A stretch of DNA of 64,000 nt from the NCBI RefSeq assembly GCF_027923905.1, contig NZ_AP026966.1, forward strand, positions 1,427,001-1,491,000, given 5' to 3'. Source of the DNA: Massilia varians (GTDB lineage Bacteria > Pseudomonadota > Gammaproteobacteria > Burkholderiales > Burkholderiaceae_D). The notes beneath the pieces are model-generated. The model was not told where the DNA came from, searched no databases, and was given only the letters and a program-made list of their open reading frames with translations. The position numbers and the translations under genes were made by a program. Shown in pieces: positions 27,150-35,630 of the stretch; within the stretch, counting starts at the first letter, position 1; each line of letters opens with the position of its first letter.

Positions 27150-28039
27150 CAATCGAACTCCGTCATGCGGTAAGGGATGCGGATCGAGGCGCAGGCGCCG
27201 CCGCCCGGGGGCATCTCGATCACCAGTTCGGCATCGTTCCCGTACAGCAGGGCCAGGCGCTCGCGGATGTTGGCCAGGCCCACCCCTTCGTCGGCGTGCA
27301 CGTTGATGCCGACACCATCGTCGCACACGTCCACGTGCAGCGTGGCCACTTCGACGTGGGCGCGCACCGTGATGGTGCCGCCGGCCACCTTCGGCTCCAG
27401 CCCATGCTTGATTGAATTCTCGATCAGGGTCTGCAGCATCATCGGCGGGAAGGGCGAGCTGCCCAGGAAATCGGGTACCTCGAAGCGCACCTGCAGGCGC
27501 TCCTTCATGCGCGCCTGCATGATCGCCAGGTAGGCGCGCGACAGCTCGACCTGCTTGCCCAGGGTGCCACTGCCGCCGGAGCGCATCTGCGGCAGCGAGG
27601 AGCGCAGGTATTCGATCAGGTGGGCGTGCACGCGCGCCGCTTCCTTCGGATCGGTCTCGATCAGCTGGCCGATCAGCGCCAGCGTGTTGAACAGGAAGTG
27701 CGGTTCGACCTGGGCCTGCAGCGTCGCCATCTGCGCTTCCATCAGGCGGCGCTCCAGGGTGGCCACATTGGCCTTGTCGGCGGCCTCGCGGGCGGTCAGT
27801 TCGGCACGGCGCTTGCCGCCGGCCAGCACCTTGACGCCGAACGAGATCAGGATGAACCAGATCGCCAGCTCGGTCAGCTGGAACGAGATGCCGAACACGA
27901 AAACCAGGAACCAGGTCACGTACAGCTTGCGCCACTCGACCAGGGCCAGCCAGTCGAAGAAGCTCCACCACAGGGCGCTGGCTTCGTTGACGGCTTCGCG
28001 CACGAAGTCGAGTGCGCGGTTGATCGGGGCGGCAGTCAT
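27149..28039 (-). CDS. LytS-like sensor histidine kinase
   Basis: 296 residues. Two hydrophobic segments in the first 75 residues (LYVTWFLVFVFGISF and ELAIWFILISFGVKVL) form a hairpin anchor with little periplasmic sensing domain. The His-kinase region has VEPHFLFNTLALIGQLIETD (phosphorylated His in PHFLFN) and the ATP-binding part PPMMLQTLIENSIKHGLEP, GVGLANIRERL and a glycine-rich end. This is the 5TM-less, cytosol-signalling form of the LytS/YehU branch. It heads a pair with the downstream LytTR regulator; the small membrane protein gene ends three bases before it. Confidence 0.93.
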   Translation of the reverse strand: MTAAPINRALDFVREAVNEASALWWSFFDWLALVEWRKLYVTWFLVFVFGISFQLTELAIWFILISFGVKVLAGGKRRAELTAREAADKANVATLERRLMEAQMATLQAQVEPHFLFNTLALIGQLIETDPKEAARVHAHLIEYLRSSLPQMRSGGSGTLGKQVELSRAYLAIMQARMKERLQVRFEVPDFLGSSPFPPMMLQTLIENSIKHGLEPKVAGGTITVRAHVEVATLHVDVCDDGVGINVHADEGVGLANIRERLALLYGNDAELVIEMPPGGGACASIRIPYRMTEFD

Positions 28040-28042
28040 GGC

Positions 28043-28294
28043 TTACTCCACGAGCTGGGCCGGACGGCGGCCGAACAGGGCCGTCGCGACGACCTTCAGC
28101 AGCAGGAAGGCGATGAACAGGGTCAGTGCCAGCGGCACGATGCTCAGGATCAGCGCCAGTCCGATCGACACCGCCAGCAGCGACGGCCAGGACAGCGATG
28201 CCAGGGTGCGGGCGCCGGAGCGCAGCGCACGGTTGGCCTTGCGGGCGATGTCTTTCATGTCAGTCATGAACGTATCGAAGCGGGAGGGTTTCAT
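28043..28294 (-). CDS. Small membrane protein upstream of the kinase
   Basis: 83 residues from the ATG at 28294, with GAAGGA before it. The first 38 residues are basic and amphipathic; two tandem hydrophobic helices follow (WPSLLAVSIGLALILSIVPLAL and TLFIAFLLLKVVATAL) and a short basic end. No family recognised. It is separated by three bases from the sensor kinase gene and must be in the same transcript. A role as an accessory to the small-anchored kinase is possible but only inferred from position. Confidence 0.72.
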   Translation of the reverse strand: MKPSRFDTFMTDMKDIARKANRALRSGARTLASLSWPSLLAVSIGLALILSIVPLALTLFIAFLLLKVVATALFGRRPAQLVE

Positions 28295-28425
28295 GCGAGG
28301 TCCTTCGGTTGAGTTGATGGCGCCACTGTATGCCCTGAGGCGAGGTGGCGCCATGGCCATCCGACGAACGGTCGAAATCCCGGGTCTGGCGGTAGCGTGG
28401 ACGGATAAGCGGGGGGACCGTTCCC

Positions 28426-29004
28426 TCACTTTCGGGAGAGCGGCGCGCGGCCGCGGGCGTCCCAGTAGCTGCGCAGCAGCCCATAGTTGACGGTGTCGGC
28501 CATCTGGCCGTGCACGAACCAGCGCTCGGGCATGTAGCCTTCCTTGCGAAAGCCCAGGCGTTCGAGTACCGCGGCCGAGGCGCCGTTGCGCGGGTCGATG
28601 TCGGCTTCGACGCGGTTCAGCCGCAGCTCATGAAAGCCGTAGTCGAGCGCCACTTCCAGCGCTTCGGTGGCGTAACCCTTGCCCCAGTGGGGACTGCCGA
28701 GCGCATAGCCAAGTTCGCAACGCCGGTTCTGCGGAAAGAAATGGTGCAGGTTGACGGTGCCGATGAGAAGGCCGGTGTCGGCAAGCTCGATGCCGAAGCG
28801 CACCTCCGTCCCCTCGCGGTAGGCTTCGAGGGCACGCGCAATCGCGCTTTCGGCAAAGGCGACCGAGGTCCAGGGTTCGGCGCTCCAGTAGCGCACCACG
28901 GCCGGATCCGAGAACACGGCGAACAGGTCCGCGGCGTCCAGCATCGTCATGGGGCGCAGGGTGAGGCGCTGGGTGGTGAGGATGGGCGTGGGGTAGCTGG
29001 ACAT
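28426..29004 (-). CDS. GNAT family N-acetyltransferase, RimJ/RimL-like
   Basis: 192 residues from the ATG at 29004. It starts ILTTQRLTLRPMTMLDAADLFAVFSDP as in ribosomal-protein acetyltransferase-type GNATs; the acetyl-CoA loop region is CELGYALGSPHWGKGYATEAL, and NRVEADIDPRNGASAAVLERLGFRKEGYM is the usual C-terminal half. Substrate unknown; family members acetylate N-termini of proteins or amines. Stand-alone gene. Confidence 0.9.
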   Translation of the reverse strand: MSSYPTPILTTQRLTLRPMTMLDAADLFAVFSDPAVVRYWSAEPWTSVAFAESAIARALEAYREGTEVRFGIELADTGLLIGTVNLHHFFPQNRRCELGYALGSPHWGKGYATEALEVALDYGFHELRLNRVEADIDPRNGASAAVLERLGFRKEGYMPERWFVHGQMADTVNYGLLRSYWDARGRAPLSRK

Positions 29005-29043
29005 GGCGAAATGATAACATCGCAAGCGCGGCAGCGGTCTATC

Positions 29044-29676
29044 TCAGCCGGCAGAGGCCACCGCCCGCACCACCAGGTCGCCGATCAGGCGCTCGGCGTC
29101 CTCGAAGTCGGCGCCGGTCAGTTCCGGCTTGTCCAGCACCAGCGCCATCTGGGCCGAGAAATCGGCGTAGGACTGGGTCATGGCCCACAGCGCGAACAGC
29201 AGGTGGGTGGCGTCCACGCGGGCAATGCGGCCGTCCGCCATCCAGCGCTCGAAGACCTCGATGTCGCGGCGCAGCAAGGGCACCACGCGGGCGCGGATCT
29301 GTTCGCCGTAGCGCTTGGCCCCGCCGATGACCTCCATCGCATACACGCGCGAGGCCCAGGGCTGCTCGCGCGAGAAGCGCAGCTTGGCGGCGACGTAGGC
29401 GCGCAGCACGTCGCTTGGCTCGCCGCCGGCATCGGCCAGGTTCGCCATGCGCTCGAGCCAGTCGTCGAGCACGTCGTCGAGCACGCGCCGGTACAGGCCC
29501 TGCTTGGTCGGGAAGTAATAGAGCAGGTTCTGCTTCGAGATGCCGGCCCGTTCGGCGACCGTGGCGATGCTGGTGCCGTCGACGCCGCATTCGGCGAACA
29601 GGCGGGTGGCGGCGGCAAGGATCGCGCTTTCCAGCTTGTCGCGCCGCCTGGCGCTGTCGGTGACGTGGATGTCCAT
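29044..29676 (-). CDS. RutR-like TetR family regulator
   Basis: 210 residues from the ATG at 29676. N-terminal TetR helix-turn-helix (ILAAATRLFAECGVDGTSIATVAERAGISKQNLLYYFPTK). The ligand domain resembles E. coli RutR over its whole length: LDDVLDDWL, QPWASRVYAMEVIGGAK, WMADGRIARVDATHLLFALWAMTQSYADF. RutR binds uracil/thymine and controls pyrimidine use. Here it lies eight bases behind a MocR-type gene on the same strand and just beside a plus-strand reductive pyrimidine catabolism cluster, so it is almost certainly that cluster's local repressor. A matching palindrome lies at 31281-31296. Confidence 0.88.
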   Translation of the reverse strand: MDIHVTDSARRRDKLESAILAAATRLFAECGVDGTSIATVAERAGISKQNLLYYFPTKQGLYRRVLDDVLDDWLERMANLADAGGEPSDVLRAYVAAKLRFSREQPWASRVYAMEVIGGAKRYGEQIRARVVPLLRRDIEVFERWMADGRIARVDATHLLFALWAMTQSYADFSAQMALVLDKPELTGADFEDAERLIGDLVVRAVASAG

Positions 29677-29683
29677 GGGGTCC

Positions 29684-31171
29684 TCAGTGCTGCGCGCGCA
29701 GGAAGTCGAGCAGTTGCGGGTCGGCCGCGTAGGCGGCATTGAAGCGGAACCAGATGCCCTGCGGTTCGCGCTGCGTGAAGAATTCGCCTGGCGCCAGCAG
29801 GATGCCGATTCTCAAGGCGGCGTCGGCGATGCTGCGGCCGTTCCTCGTGGCGCTCGGCGCCTCCGCCCAGCCGGCGCTGACGAACATGCCGCCGCGCGGC
29901 CGCGCCAACGGGCGCAATCCGGCATCGAGCAGCGCTTCCAGGCTGCGTTCGCGCGCGTCGTCCAGCTGGCTGCTCAGGCGCTCGACCATGCGGCGGTAGC
30001 CGCGCATGCCGGTGGCGTGAAAGACCGCGCGCTCGTTGATCTCCGAGGTCGTCAGGCCCGCCACCATCTTCACGCGCAGCAGTTCCGGCACCAGCGAATG
30101 CGAGGCGCACAGCGAGCCCACGCGCAGCACCGGCGACAGGGTCTTGGAAAAGCTGCCGACCCGGATCACGCGGCGCAGCCCGTCCATGGCCGCCAGCGAG
30201 GCCTCGCCGGGCGCCGCCAGCTCGCGGTAGATGTCGTCTTCGACCAGCCAGAAATCGAACTGCTCGGCCAGCGCCAGCAGGCGGTGCGCCTGGGCTTGCG
30301 ACAGCGAGGTGCCGAGCGGATTCTGGAGCACCGTGTTGACGAACATGAGCTTGGGATGCAGCAGGGCGGCCTGGCGCGCCAGTTCCTCCATGTCCAGCCC
30401 GGCCTCGGTGCGCGCGATGCCGACCGGGACGCAGCCGTGGTGGCGCACCAGCGACAGCAGGTTGCTGTAGCCCGGGTCTTCCACCAGCACCACGTCGCCG
30501 GGCCGGGTGAGCGTGCGCAGCACCAGGTCGAAGGCGTGGGTGGCGCCATTGGTGAGCAGGATCTGGTCGGGCTCGACGGCGAACAGTTCGCCGGAAAGGG
30601 CCGAGGCCAGGTGCTGGCGCAGCGCGGGAAAGCCGAGCGGATGGCCGTAGCCGCGCAGGCGGCTGGACGGGATCTTCATCGCGTGGCGCACGGCGTCGAG
30701 GATGGTATTTTCGCCATACCACGCGGGCGGCAGCCAGCCGGCGCCGACGGGCAGGGCTTCGGCTTGCCCGTTGTACAAGTCCGGGGCCAGCGCGTCGATT
30801 TCGGATTGCAGGCTGGGCGGCGAGGCGCTCGGGGCGCAGGGCGCCTGCGGCAGGCTGCGCGCGACAAAAAAGCCGGCACCGCGGCGCGAGCACAGCAGCC
30901 CCAGCTGGGTGAGCCGCTCGTAGGCTTCGACCACCGTGTAGGTGCTGACGCCATTGCACTTTGCGAATTGTCTAACCGATGGCATTTTCGTACCGGCACC
31001 GAGCTGGCGCTCGTTTACCATCGTCGAGACCGTTCCGACGATCTGGTCGACCAGGCTGCCGCGGCCCTTCCGATCGATCACGAGCAGCGGCCATGCCGCG
31101 CCGCCTGCCATACTGGACGTCGATCGCAAGGCTTCACAAGGAATGACCTCTGTCAAAACAGCTTCTTCCAT
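29684..31171 (-). CDS. MocR-type regulator (GntR helix-turn-helix fused to aminotransferase fold)
   Basis: 495 residues. A GntR winged helix at about 40-105 (GSLVDQIVGTVSTMVNERQLGAGTKMPSVRQFAK ... VEAYERLTQLGLL) is followed by a fold-type I aminotransferase domain with the PLP Lys in RVGSFSKTLSPVLRVG and the cofactor-contact regions ILLTNGATHAFDLV and VEDPGYSNL. MocR proteins sense PLP adducts of amino compounds and activate or repress a divergent gene. The divergent gene here is a beta-alanine/omega-amino-acid transaminase, so beta-alanine is the natural candidate effector. An 11-bp inverted repeat lies just before the start codon. Confidence 0.92.
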   Translation of the reverse strand: MEEAVLTEVIPCEALRSTSSMAGGAAWPLLVIDRKGRGSLVDQIVGTVSTMVNERQLGAGTKMPSVRQFAKCNGVSTYTVVEAYERLTQLGLLCSRRGAGFFVARSLPQAPCAPSASPPSLQSEIDALAPDLYNGQAEALPVGAGWLPPAWYGENTILDAVRHAMKIPSSRLRGYGHPLGFPALRQHLASALSGELFAVEPDQILLTNGATHAFDLVLRTLTRPGDVVLVEDPGYSNLLSLVRHHGCVPVGIARTEAGLDMEELARQAALLHPKLMFVNTVLQNPLGTSLSQAQAHRLLALAEQFDFWLVEDDIYRELAAPGEASLAAMDGLRRVIRVGSFSKTLSPVLRVGSLCASHSLVPELLRVKMVAGLTTSEINERAVFHATGMRGYRRMVERLSSQLDDARERSLEALLDAGLRPLARPRGGMFVSAGWAEAPSATRNGRSIADAALRIGILLAPGEFFTQREPQGIWFRFNAAYAADPQLLDFLRAQH

Positions 31172-31187
31172 TGCACCACTCCACTCG

Positions 31188-31217
31188 AACTGTACAGGTC
31201 GCGTTGCCTGTACGGTT
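31188..31217. promoter_or_regulatory. Inverted repeat before the MocR-type gene
   Basis: AACTGTACAGG and CCTGTACGGTT pair at 10 of 11 positions across 8 bases. The repeat begins 17 bases before the regulator's ATG (minus strand), within the divergent 158-base region shared with the transaminase gene. It is a likely binding site of the MocR protein. Confidence 0.55.
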
Positions 31218-31267
31218 GGTCGGTTTTACCCTTGGTGTATCTGTGCCGGTGTTGCCTTGCTGACTAT

Positions 31268-31296
31268 TATTGATCAATATTTTGCCAACTGGTAAA
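31268..31296. promoter_or_regulatory. RutR-type operator and adjoining palindrome before the transaminase gene
   Basis: TATTGATCAATA (31268-31279) is a perfect 12-bp palindrome. Directly beside it TTTGCCAACTGGTAAA (31281-31296) is a palindrome with one mismatch and resembles the RutR site TTGACCA-NN-TGGTCAA in its CCA-AC-TGG core. A weak promoter TTGCCT (31252-31257), 17 bases, CAATAT (31275-31280) runs into it. This position suits repression of the pyrimidine catabolic operon by the RutR-like protein. Confidence 0.55.
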
Positions 31297-31329
31297 AATT
31301 TTTCGCCGTGAACGGCGGGGGAGAGATGC

Positions 31330-32646
31330 ATGAACGAGTCCAGGCCCAATTCGATGTCCGCATTCTGGATGCCTTTCACCAACAATCGCGACTTCAAGGC
31401 CAATCCGCGCCTGTTGGTGTCGGCCGAGGGGATGTACTACAAGGATGTGGACGGCAACAGGGTGCTCGACGGCACCGCCGGTCTCTGGTGCGTGCCTTGC
31501 GGCCACGCCCAGCCGCGCATCACCCAAGCCGTGAGCGAGATGGTCGGCCAGCTCGACTTCGCGCCGACCTTCCAGATGGGGCACCCGGCCGCGTTCGACC
31601 TGGCCGAACAGCTGATGGCGTACACCGGCCACAAGTTCGGCCACGTGTTCTATACCAACTCCGGTTCCGAGGCGGTGGACACCGCGCTCAAGATCGCGCT
31701 GGCCTACCACCGGGCGCGCGGCGAAGGCGGGCGCACCCGTCTGATCGGCCGCGAGCGCGGCTACCATGGCGTCGGCTTCGGCGGCCTGTCGGTGGGCGGC
31801 ATCGGCAACAACCGCAAGAGCTTCGGCCCGTTGCTGCCGGGCGTGGACCACCTGCCGCACACGCACAACCTGCTCAAGAACGCCTTCTCGCGCGGCGAGC
31901 CGGACTTCGGCGCCGAGCTGGCCGACGAGCTGGAACGCCTGGTCACGCTGCACGACGCCTCGACCATCGCCGCCGTCATCATCGAGCCGGTAGCCGGCTC
32001 CACCGGCGTGCTGGTGCCGCCCAAGGGGTACCTGAAGCGCCTGCGCGAGATCTGCGACAAGCATGGCATCCTCCTGATCTTCGACGAAGTCATCACCGGT
32101 TTCGGCCGCCTGTGCACGCCGTTTGCAAGCGACTACTTCGGCGTCGAGCCAGACATGATGACCACGGCCAAGGGCCTGACCAATGGCGTGGTGCCGATGG
32201 GCGCCGTGTTCTCCAAGCGCTTCATCCACGACGCCTTCATGGAAGCGCCGGCCGGCATCGAGCTGTTCCACGGCTATACCTATTCCGGCCACCCGCTGGC
32301 CTGCGCGGCCTCGCTGGCCACGCTCGAGGTATTCCGCGAGCAGGGCATCATCGAGAACGCCAGGGCGCAGCAAGCCTACTTCGAAGACGCGCTGCACTCG
32401 CTGCGCGGCCTGCCGCACGTGATCGACCTGCGCTCGATCGGCCTGGTGGCCGGCATCGAGCTCGAACCCATCGCCGGCAAGCCGGGCGCGCGCGCCTACA
32501 GTGCATTCAAAAAGGCCTTCGCGGACGGCATCCTGATCCGCGTGACGGGCGATATCATCGCGCTGTCGCCGCCGCTCATCCTGGACAGGCAGCACATCGA
32601 CGAACTGTTCGGCAAGCTGGCCAACGTACTCAAACACCTGGACTAG
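31330..32646 (+). CDS. Beta-alanine/omega-amino acid:pyruvate transaminase
   Basis: 438 residues, class III aminotransferase. N-terminal FWMPFTNNRDFKANPRL and LVSAEGMYYKDVDGNRVLDGTAGLWC are typical of the omega-amino-acid:pyruvate group (AptA/BauA). Cofactor regions: YTNSGSEAVDTALK, LLIFDEVITGFGR, and the PLP Lys in MMTTAKGLTNGVVPMGA. It removes the amino group of beta-alanine to give malonate semialdehyde. GGGGAG precedes the ATG. It is the first gene of the pyrimidine catabolic run and is followed after six bases by mmsA, which uses its product. Confidence 0.93.
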   Translation: MNESRPNSMSAFWMPFTNNRDFKANPRLLVSAEGMYYKDVDGNRVLDGTAGLWCVPCGHAQPRITQAVSEMVGQLDFAPTFQMGHPAAFDLAEQLMAYTGHKFGHVFYTNSGSEAVDTALKIALAYHRARGEGGRTRLIGRERGYHGVGFGGLSVGGIGNNRKSFGPLLPGVDHLPHTHNLLKNAFSRGEPDFGAELADELERLVTLHDASTIAAVIIEPVAGSTGVLVPPKGYLKRLREICDKHGILLIFDEVITGFGRLCTPFASDYFGVEPDMMTTAKGLTNGVVPMGAVFSKRFIHDAFMEAPAGIELFHGYTYSGHPLACAASLATLEVFREQGIIENARAQQAYFEDALHSLRGLPHVIDLRSIGLVAGIELEPIAGKPGARAYSAFKKAFADGILIRVTGDIIALSPPLILDRQHIDELFGKLANVLKHLD

Positions 32647-32652
32647 ACACAC

Positions 32653-34146
32653 ATGAATCTCATTTCGCACTTCATCAACGGCCAGCCGGCGCACGCCGAA
32701 GGCACGCGCCAGCTGGATGTCTACAACCCGGCGCGCGGCGAGCCCTGTGCGCGGGTCGCGCTGGCCGAGCCGCGCGAGGTCGACGCTGCGGTGGGCGCCG
32801 CGCTCGCCGCCTTCCCGGCCTGGGCCGCCACGCCGCCGCTGGCGCGCGCGCGCATCCTGTTCAAGTACCTGCAGCTGTGCCAGCAGCACGTCGACGACTT
32901 CGCCGCCATGGTGGTGCGCGAACACGGCAAGACCTTCGCCGACGCGCAAGGAGAGGTCGCGCGCGGCATCGAGGTGGTCGAATTCGCGGTCGGCATCCCG
33001 CAGCTGCTCAAGGGTGAATTTACCGACCAGATCGCGCGCGGCATCGACGCCTGGTCGATGCGCCAGCCGCTCGGCGTGGTGGCCGGCATCACCCCCTTCA
33101 ACTTCCCGGTGATGGTGCCGATGTGGATGTTCCCGGTCGCGCTCGCCTGCGGCAACACCTTCGTCCTGAAACCCTCGGAACGCGACCCTTCGCCCTCGCT
33201 GCTGCATGCGCAGCTGCTGAAGGAAGCCGGCCTGCCGGACGGCGTGTTCAACGTGGTGCAGGGCGACAAGGTGGCGGTCGACGCGCTGCTCGACCATCCG
33301 GACGTCCAGGCCATCAGTTTCGTGGGGTCGACCCCGATCGCCGAATACATCTATTCCCGCGGTTCCAGCAAGGGCAAGCGCGTACAGGCCCTGGGCGGCG
33401 CCAAGAACCACATGGTGGTGATGCCGGACGCCGACATGGACATGGCGGTCGATGCGCTGATCGGCGCGGCCTACGGCTCGGCGGGCGAGCGCTGCATGGC
33501 GATCTCGGTCGCGGTGGCCATCGGCGACGCCGGCGACCAGTTGGTCGCCGCGCTGGCCGAGCGCACCGCCAGGCTCAAGGTAGGCGACGGCATGGCCGAC
33601 GGGGCCGAAATGGGCCCGGTTGTCAGCGGTGCCGCCAAGGAGCGCATCGAACGCCTGATCGGCCAGGGCGTGGAGCAGGGCGCAACGCTCGTGGTCGACG
33701 GCCGCAGCTACCGCGTGGACGGCTGCCCGAACGGCTTCTTCGTGGGCGGCACCCTGTTCGACCACGTCACGCCCGACATGAGCATCTACCAGGAAGAGAT
33801 CTTCGGCCCGGTGCTGTGCGTGGTGCGCCTGCCGGACGTGGGGCGCGCGGTGGAACTCATCAACGCCAACGAGTACGGCAACGGCGTCGCCATCTTCACC
33901 CGCGACGGCGGCGTGGCGCGCGAGTTCGTGCGCCAGATCGAGGTCGGCATGGTCGGCGTGAACGTGCCGCTGCCGGTGCCGATGGCCTTCAACAGCTTCG
34001 GCGGCTGGAAGCGCAGCCTGTTCGGCGACCACCACGCCTATGGGCCCGAAGGCGTGCGCTTCTACACGCGCCACAAGGCGGTGATGGAGCGCTGGCCCAG
34101 CAGTGCGAGCAGCGGACCGGAGTTCGCTTTTCCGCAGATGAAGTAG
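32653..34146 (+). CDS. mmsA: CoA-acylating (methyl)malonate-semialdehyde dehydrogenase
   Basis: 497 residues. ALDH fold with the MMSDH features: [36 protein letters not shown] (in place of the general-base Glu motif, as expected for this CoA-dependent class), and nucleophile in [14 protein letters not shown]. It oxidises malonate semialdehyde with CoA and NAD to acetyl-CoA and CO2, or the methyl form to propionyl-CoA. The stop codon TAG (34144-34146) is part of a REP-like repeat unit. Confidence 0.95.
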   Translation: MNLISHFINGQPAHAEGTRQLDVYNPARGEPCARVALAEPREVDAAVGAALAAFPAWAATPPLARARILFKYLQLCQQHVDDFAAMVVREHGKTFADAQGEVARGIEVVEFAVGIPQLLKGEFTDQIARGIDAWSMRQPLGVVAGITPFNFPVMVPMWMFPVALACGNTFVLKPSERDPSPSLLHAQLLKEAGLPDGVFNVVQGDKVAVDALLDHPDVQAISFVGSTPIAEYIYSRGSSKGKRVQALGGAKNHMVVMPDADMDMAVDALIGAAYGSAGERCMAISVAVAIGDAGDQLVAALAERTARLKVGDGMADGAEMGPVVSGAAKERIERLIGQGVEQGATLVVDGRSYRVDGCPNGFFVGGTLFDHVTPDMSIYQEEIFGPVLCVVRLPDVGRAVELINANEYGNGVAIFTRDGGVAREFVRQIEVGMVGVNVPLPVPMAFNSFGGWKRSLFGDHHAYGPEGVRFYTRHKAVMERWPSSASSGPEFAFPQMK

Positions 34147-34175
34147 GGTGGTCGGCTTTGCCGACCGCGCGTTCA
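34143..34175 (+). repeat. Single REP-like unit overlapping the mmsA stop
   Basis: GTAGGGTGGTCGGC, TTT, GCCGACC then GCGCGTTCA: one unit of the family seen as pairs at 12638, 22218 and 47093, here with stem GGTCGGC/GCCGACC. No inverted partner is present in the next 100 bases. Its second to fourth bases form the mmsA stop codon. Confidence 0.8.
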
Positions 34176-34253
34176 GCTTCCGGATGCAATGTGCCAGCGC
34201 ATGATCTGGCCACACTGCAGCATGTCCTCGACTTACAAGAAGAAGGGATGCAC

Positions 34254-35630
34254 ATGATCGAATCACTCCAGCACCTGCCGGCAGCAAGCGGCTCGAACGC
34301 CGAGCTGGCCGCGCAGTTCACCGACCTGGCGCCGCCGCTCAACGCGCGCCAGGCCGCCGTCGAGGCGGCGCGCTGCCTGTACTGCTACGACGCTCCTTGC
34401 ATGAACGCCTGCCCGACCGGCATCGACGTCGCCGGCTTCATCAAGAACATCCATGACGGCAACGTCGATGGCGCCGCGCACGGCATCCTGAAGGCAAACA
34501 TCTTCGGCAGCAGCTGCGCCCGGGTGTGCCCCACCGAGATCCTGTGCGAAGACGCCTGCGTGCGCAATAACCCGGCCGAGCGCGCGCCGGTGCGCATCGG
34601 CCTGCTACAGCGCTACGCGATCGACAACGCCCGTTTCGAGGGTCATCCCTTCCAGCGCGCACCAGGCACCGGAAAGGTGATCGCCGTGGTCGGCGCCGGC
34701 CCGGCCGGCCTGTCCTGCGCCCACCGCCTCGCCATGCTGGGCAACGAGGTCGTCGTGTACGAGGCGCATCCGAAACCGGGCGGCCTGAACGAATACGGCA
34801 TCGCCCGGTACAAGCTGCCGGGTGATTTTGCCCAGCAGGAGATCGACTTCCTGATGTCGATCGGCGGCATCCGCATCGAATACGGACGCCGGCTCGGCGA
34901 GAACCTGGCCCTGGCCGAGCTGCACACGCGCTACGACGCGGTCTTCCTCGGCATCGGGTTGCAGGCCAGCCGCGCGCTCGGCCTGACTGGCGAAAACGCA
35001 CCCGGCCTGATGGCGGCCATCGACTACATCGCCGCGCTGCGCCAGGCCAGCGACCTGTCGCGGCTGCCGGTGCCGCGCCGCGCGGTGGTCATCGGGGCCG
35101 GCAACACCGCCATCGACATGGCGGTGCAAATAAAACGCCTGGGCGCCGAAGACGTCACCCTGGTGTACCGCCGCGGCCTCGAATCGATGAGCGCGACCGG
35201 CCACGAGATCGAGATCGCCAAGGCGAACTTCGTGCGCATCCGCACCTGGGCCGCGCCGCTCGAGGTGCTGCTGGACGACAGCGGGCGGGTCGCCGGCATG
35301 CGCTTCGAACACACCCGCATGGAGGAGGGCCGCCTGGTGCGTACCGGCGGTGTGCTGGAGATCGCGGCCGACGCCGTGTTCAAGGCCATCGGCCAGGGCA
35401 TGAGCGAGGAAGGCTTTCAGGAACCCATCGCGCGCGAGCTGTCGCGCGAGGGCGAGCGCATCTGGATCGACGATCGCTTCCGCACCGCGCTGCCGGGCAT
35501 CTACGCCGGCGGCGACTGCGTCGCGCCGGGGCAGGACCTGACCGTGCAGGCCGTCCAGCACGGCAAGCTGGCTGCAATGGCCATCCACCAAGACATCCAA
35601 GCGAACATGGAGGCAGCATGGCCGACCTGA
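34254..35630 (+). CDS. preT: NAD(P)-dependent dihydropyrimidine dehydrogenase, subunit PreT
   Basis: 458 residues from the ATG at 34254; AGAAGG is seven bases before it but only one base before the alternative ATG at 34248. Residues 40-100 carry two [4Fe-4S] motifs (CLYCYDAPCMNACPTGIDV and SSCARVCPTEILCEDAC). A flavin/NADPH oxidoreductase of the GltD type follows: VIAVVGAGPAGLSCAHRL (FAD) and RRAVVIGAGNTAIDMAVQ (NAD(P)). It passes electrons to PreA for reduction of uracil or thymine to the dihydro-base. Its end overlaps preA by 13 bases. Confidence 0.95.
   Translation: MIESLQHLPAASGSNAELAAQFTDLAPPLNARQAAVEAARCLYCYDAPCMNACPTGIDVAGFIKNIHDGNVDGAAHGILKANIFGSSCARVCPTEILCEDACVRNNPAERAPVRIGLLQRYAIDNARFEGHPFQRAPGTGKVIAVVGAGPAGLSCAHRLAMLGNEVVVYEAHPKPGGLNEYGIARYKLPGDFAQQEIDFLMSIGGIRIEYGRRLGENLALAELHTRYDAVFLGIGLQASRALGLTGENAPGLMAAIDYIAALRQASDLSRLPVPRRAVVIGAGNTAIDMAVQIKRLGAEDVTLVYRRGLESMSATGHEIEIAKANFVRIRTWAAPLEVLLDDSGRVAGMRFEHTRMEEGRLVRTGGVLEIAADAVFKAIGQGMSEEGFQEPIARELSREGERIWIDDRFRTALPGIYAGGDCVAPGQDLTVQAVQHGKLAAMAIHQDIQANMEAAWPT

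Noticed and set aside
31267..34287. A frame of about 1000 codons on the minus strand opposite the transaminase and mmsA genes
   Set aside because: Composition is that of antisense GC-rich code (Arg, His, Asp, Gln, Val); both plus-strand genes have intact active-site motifs.
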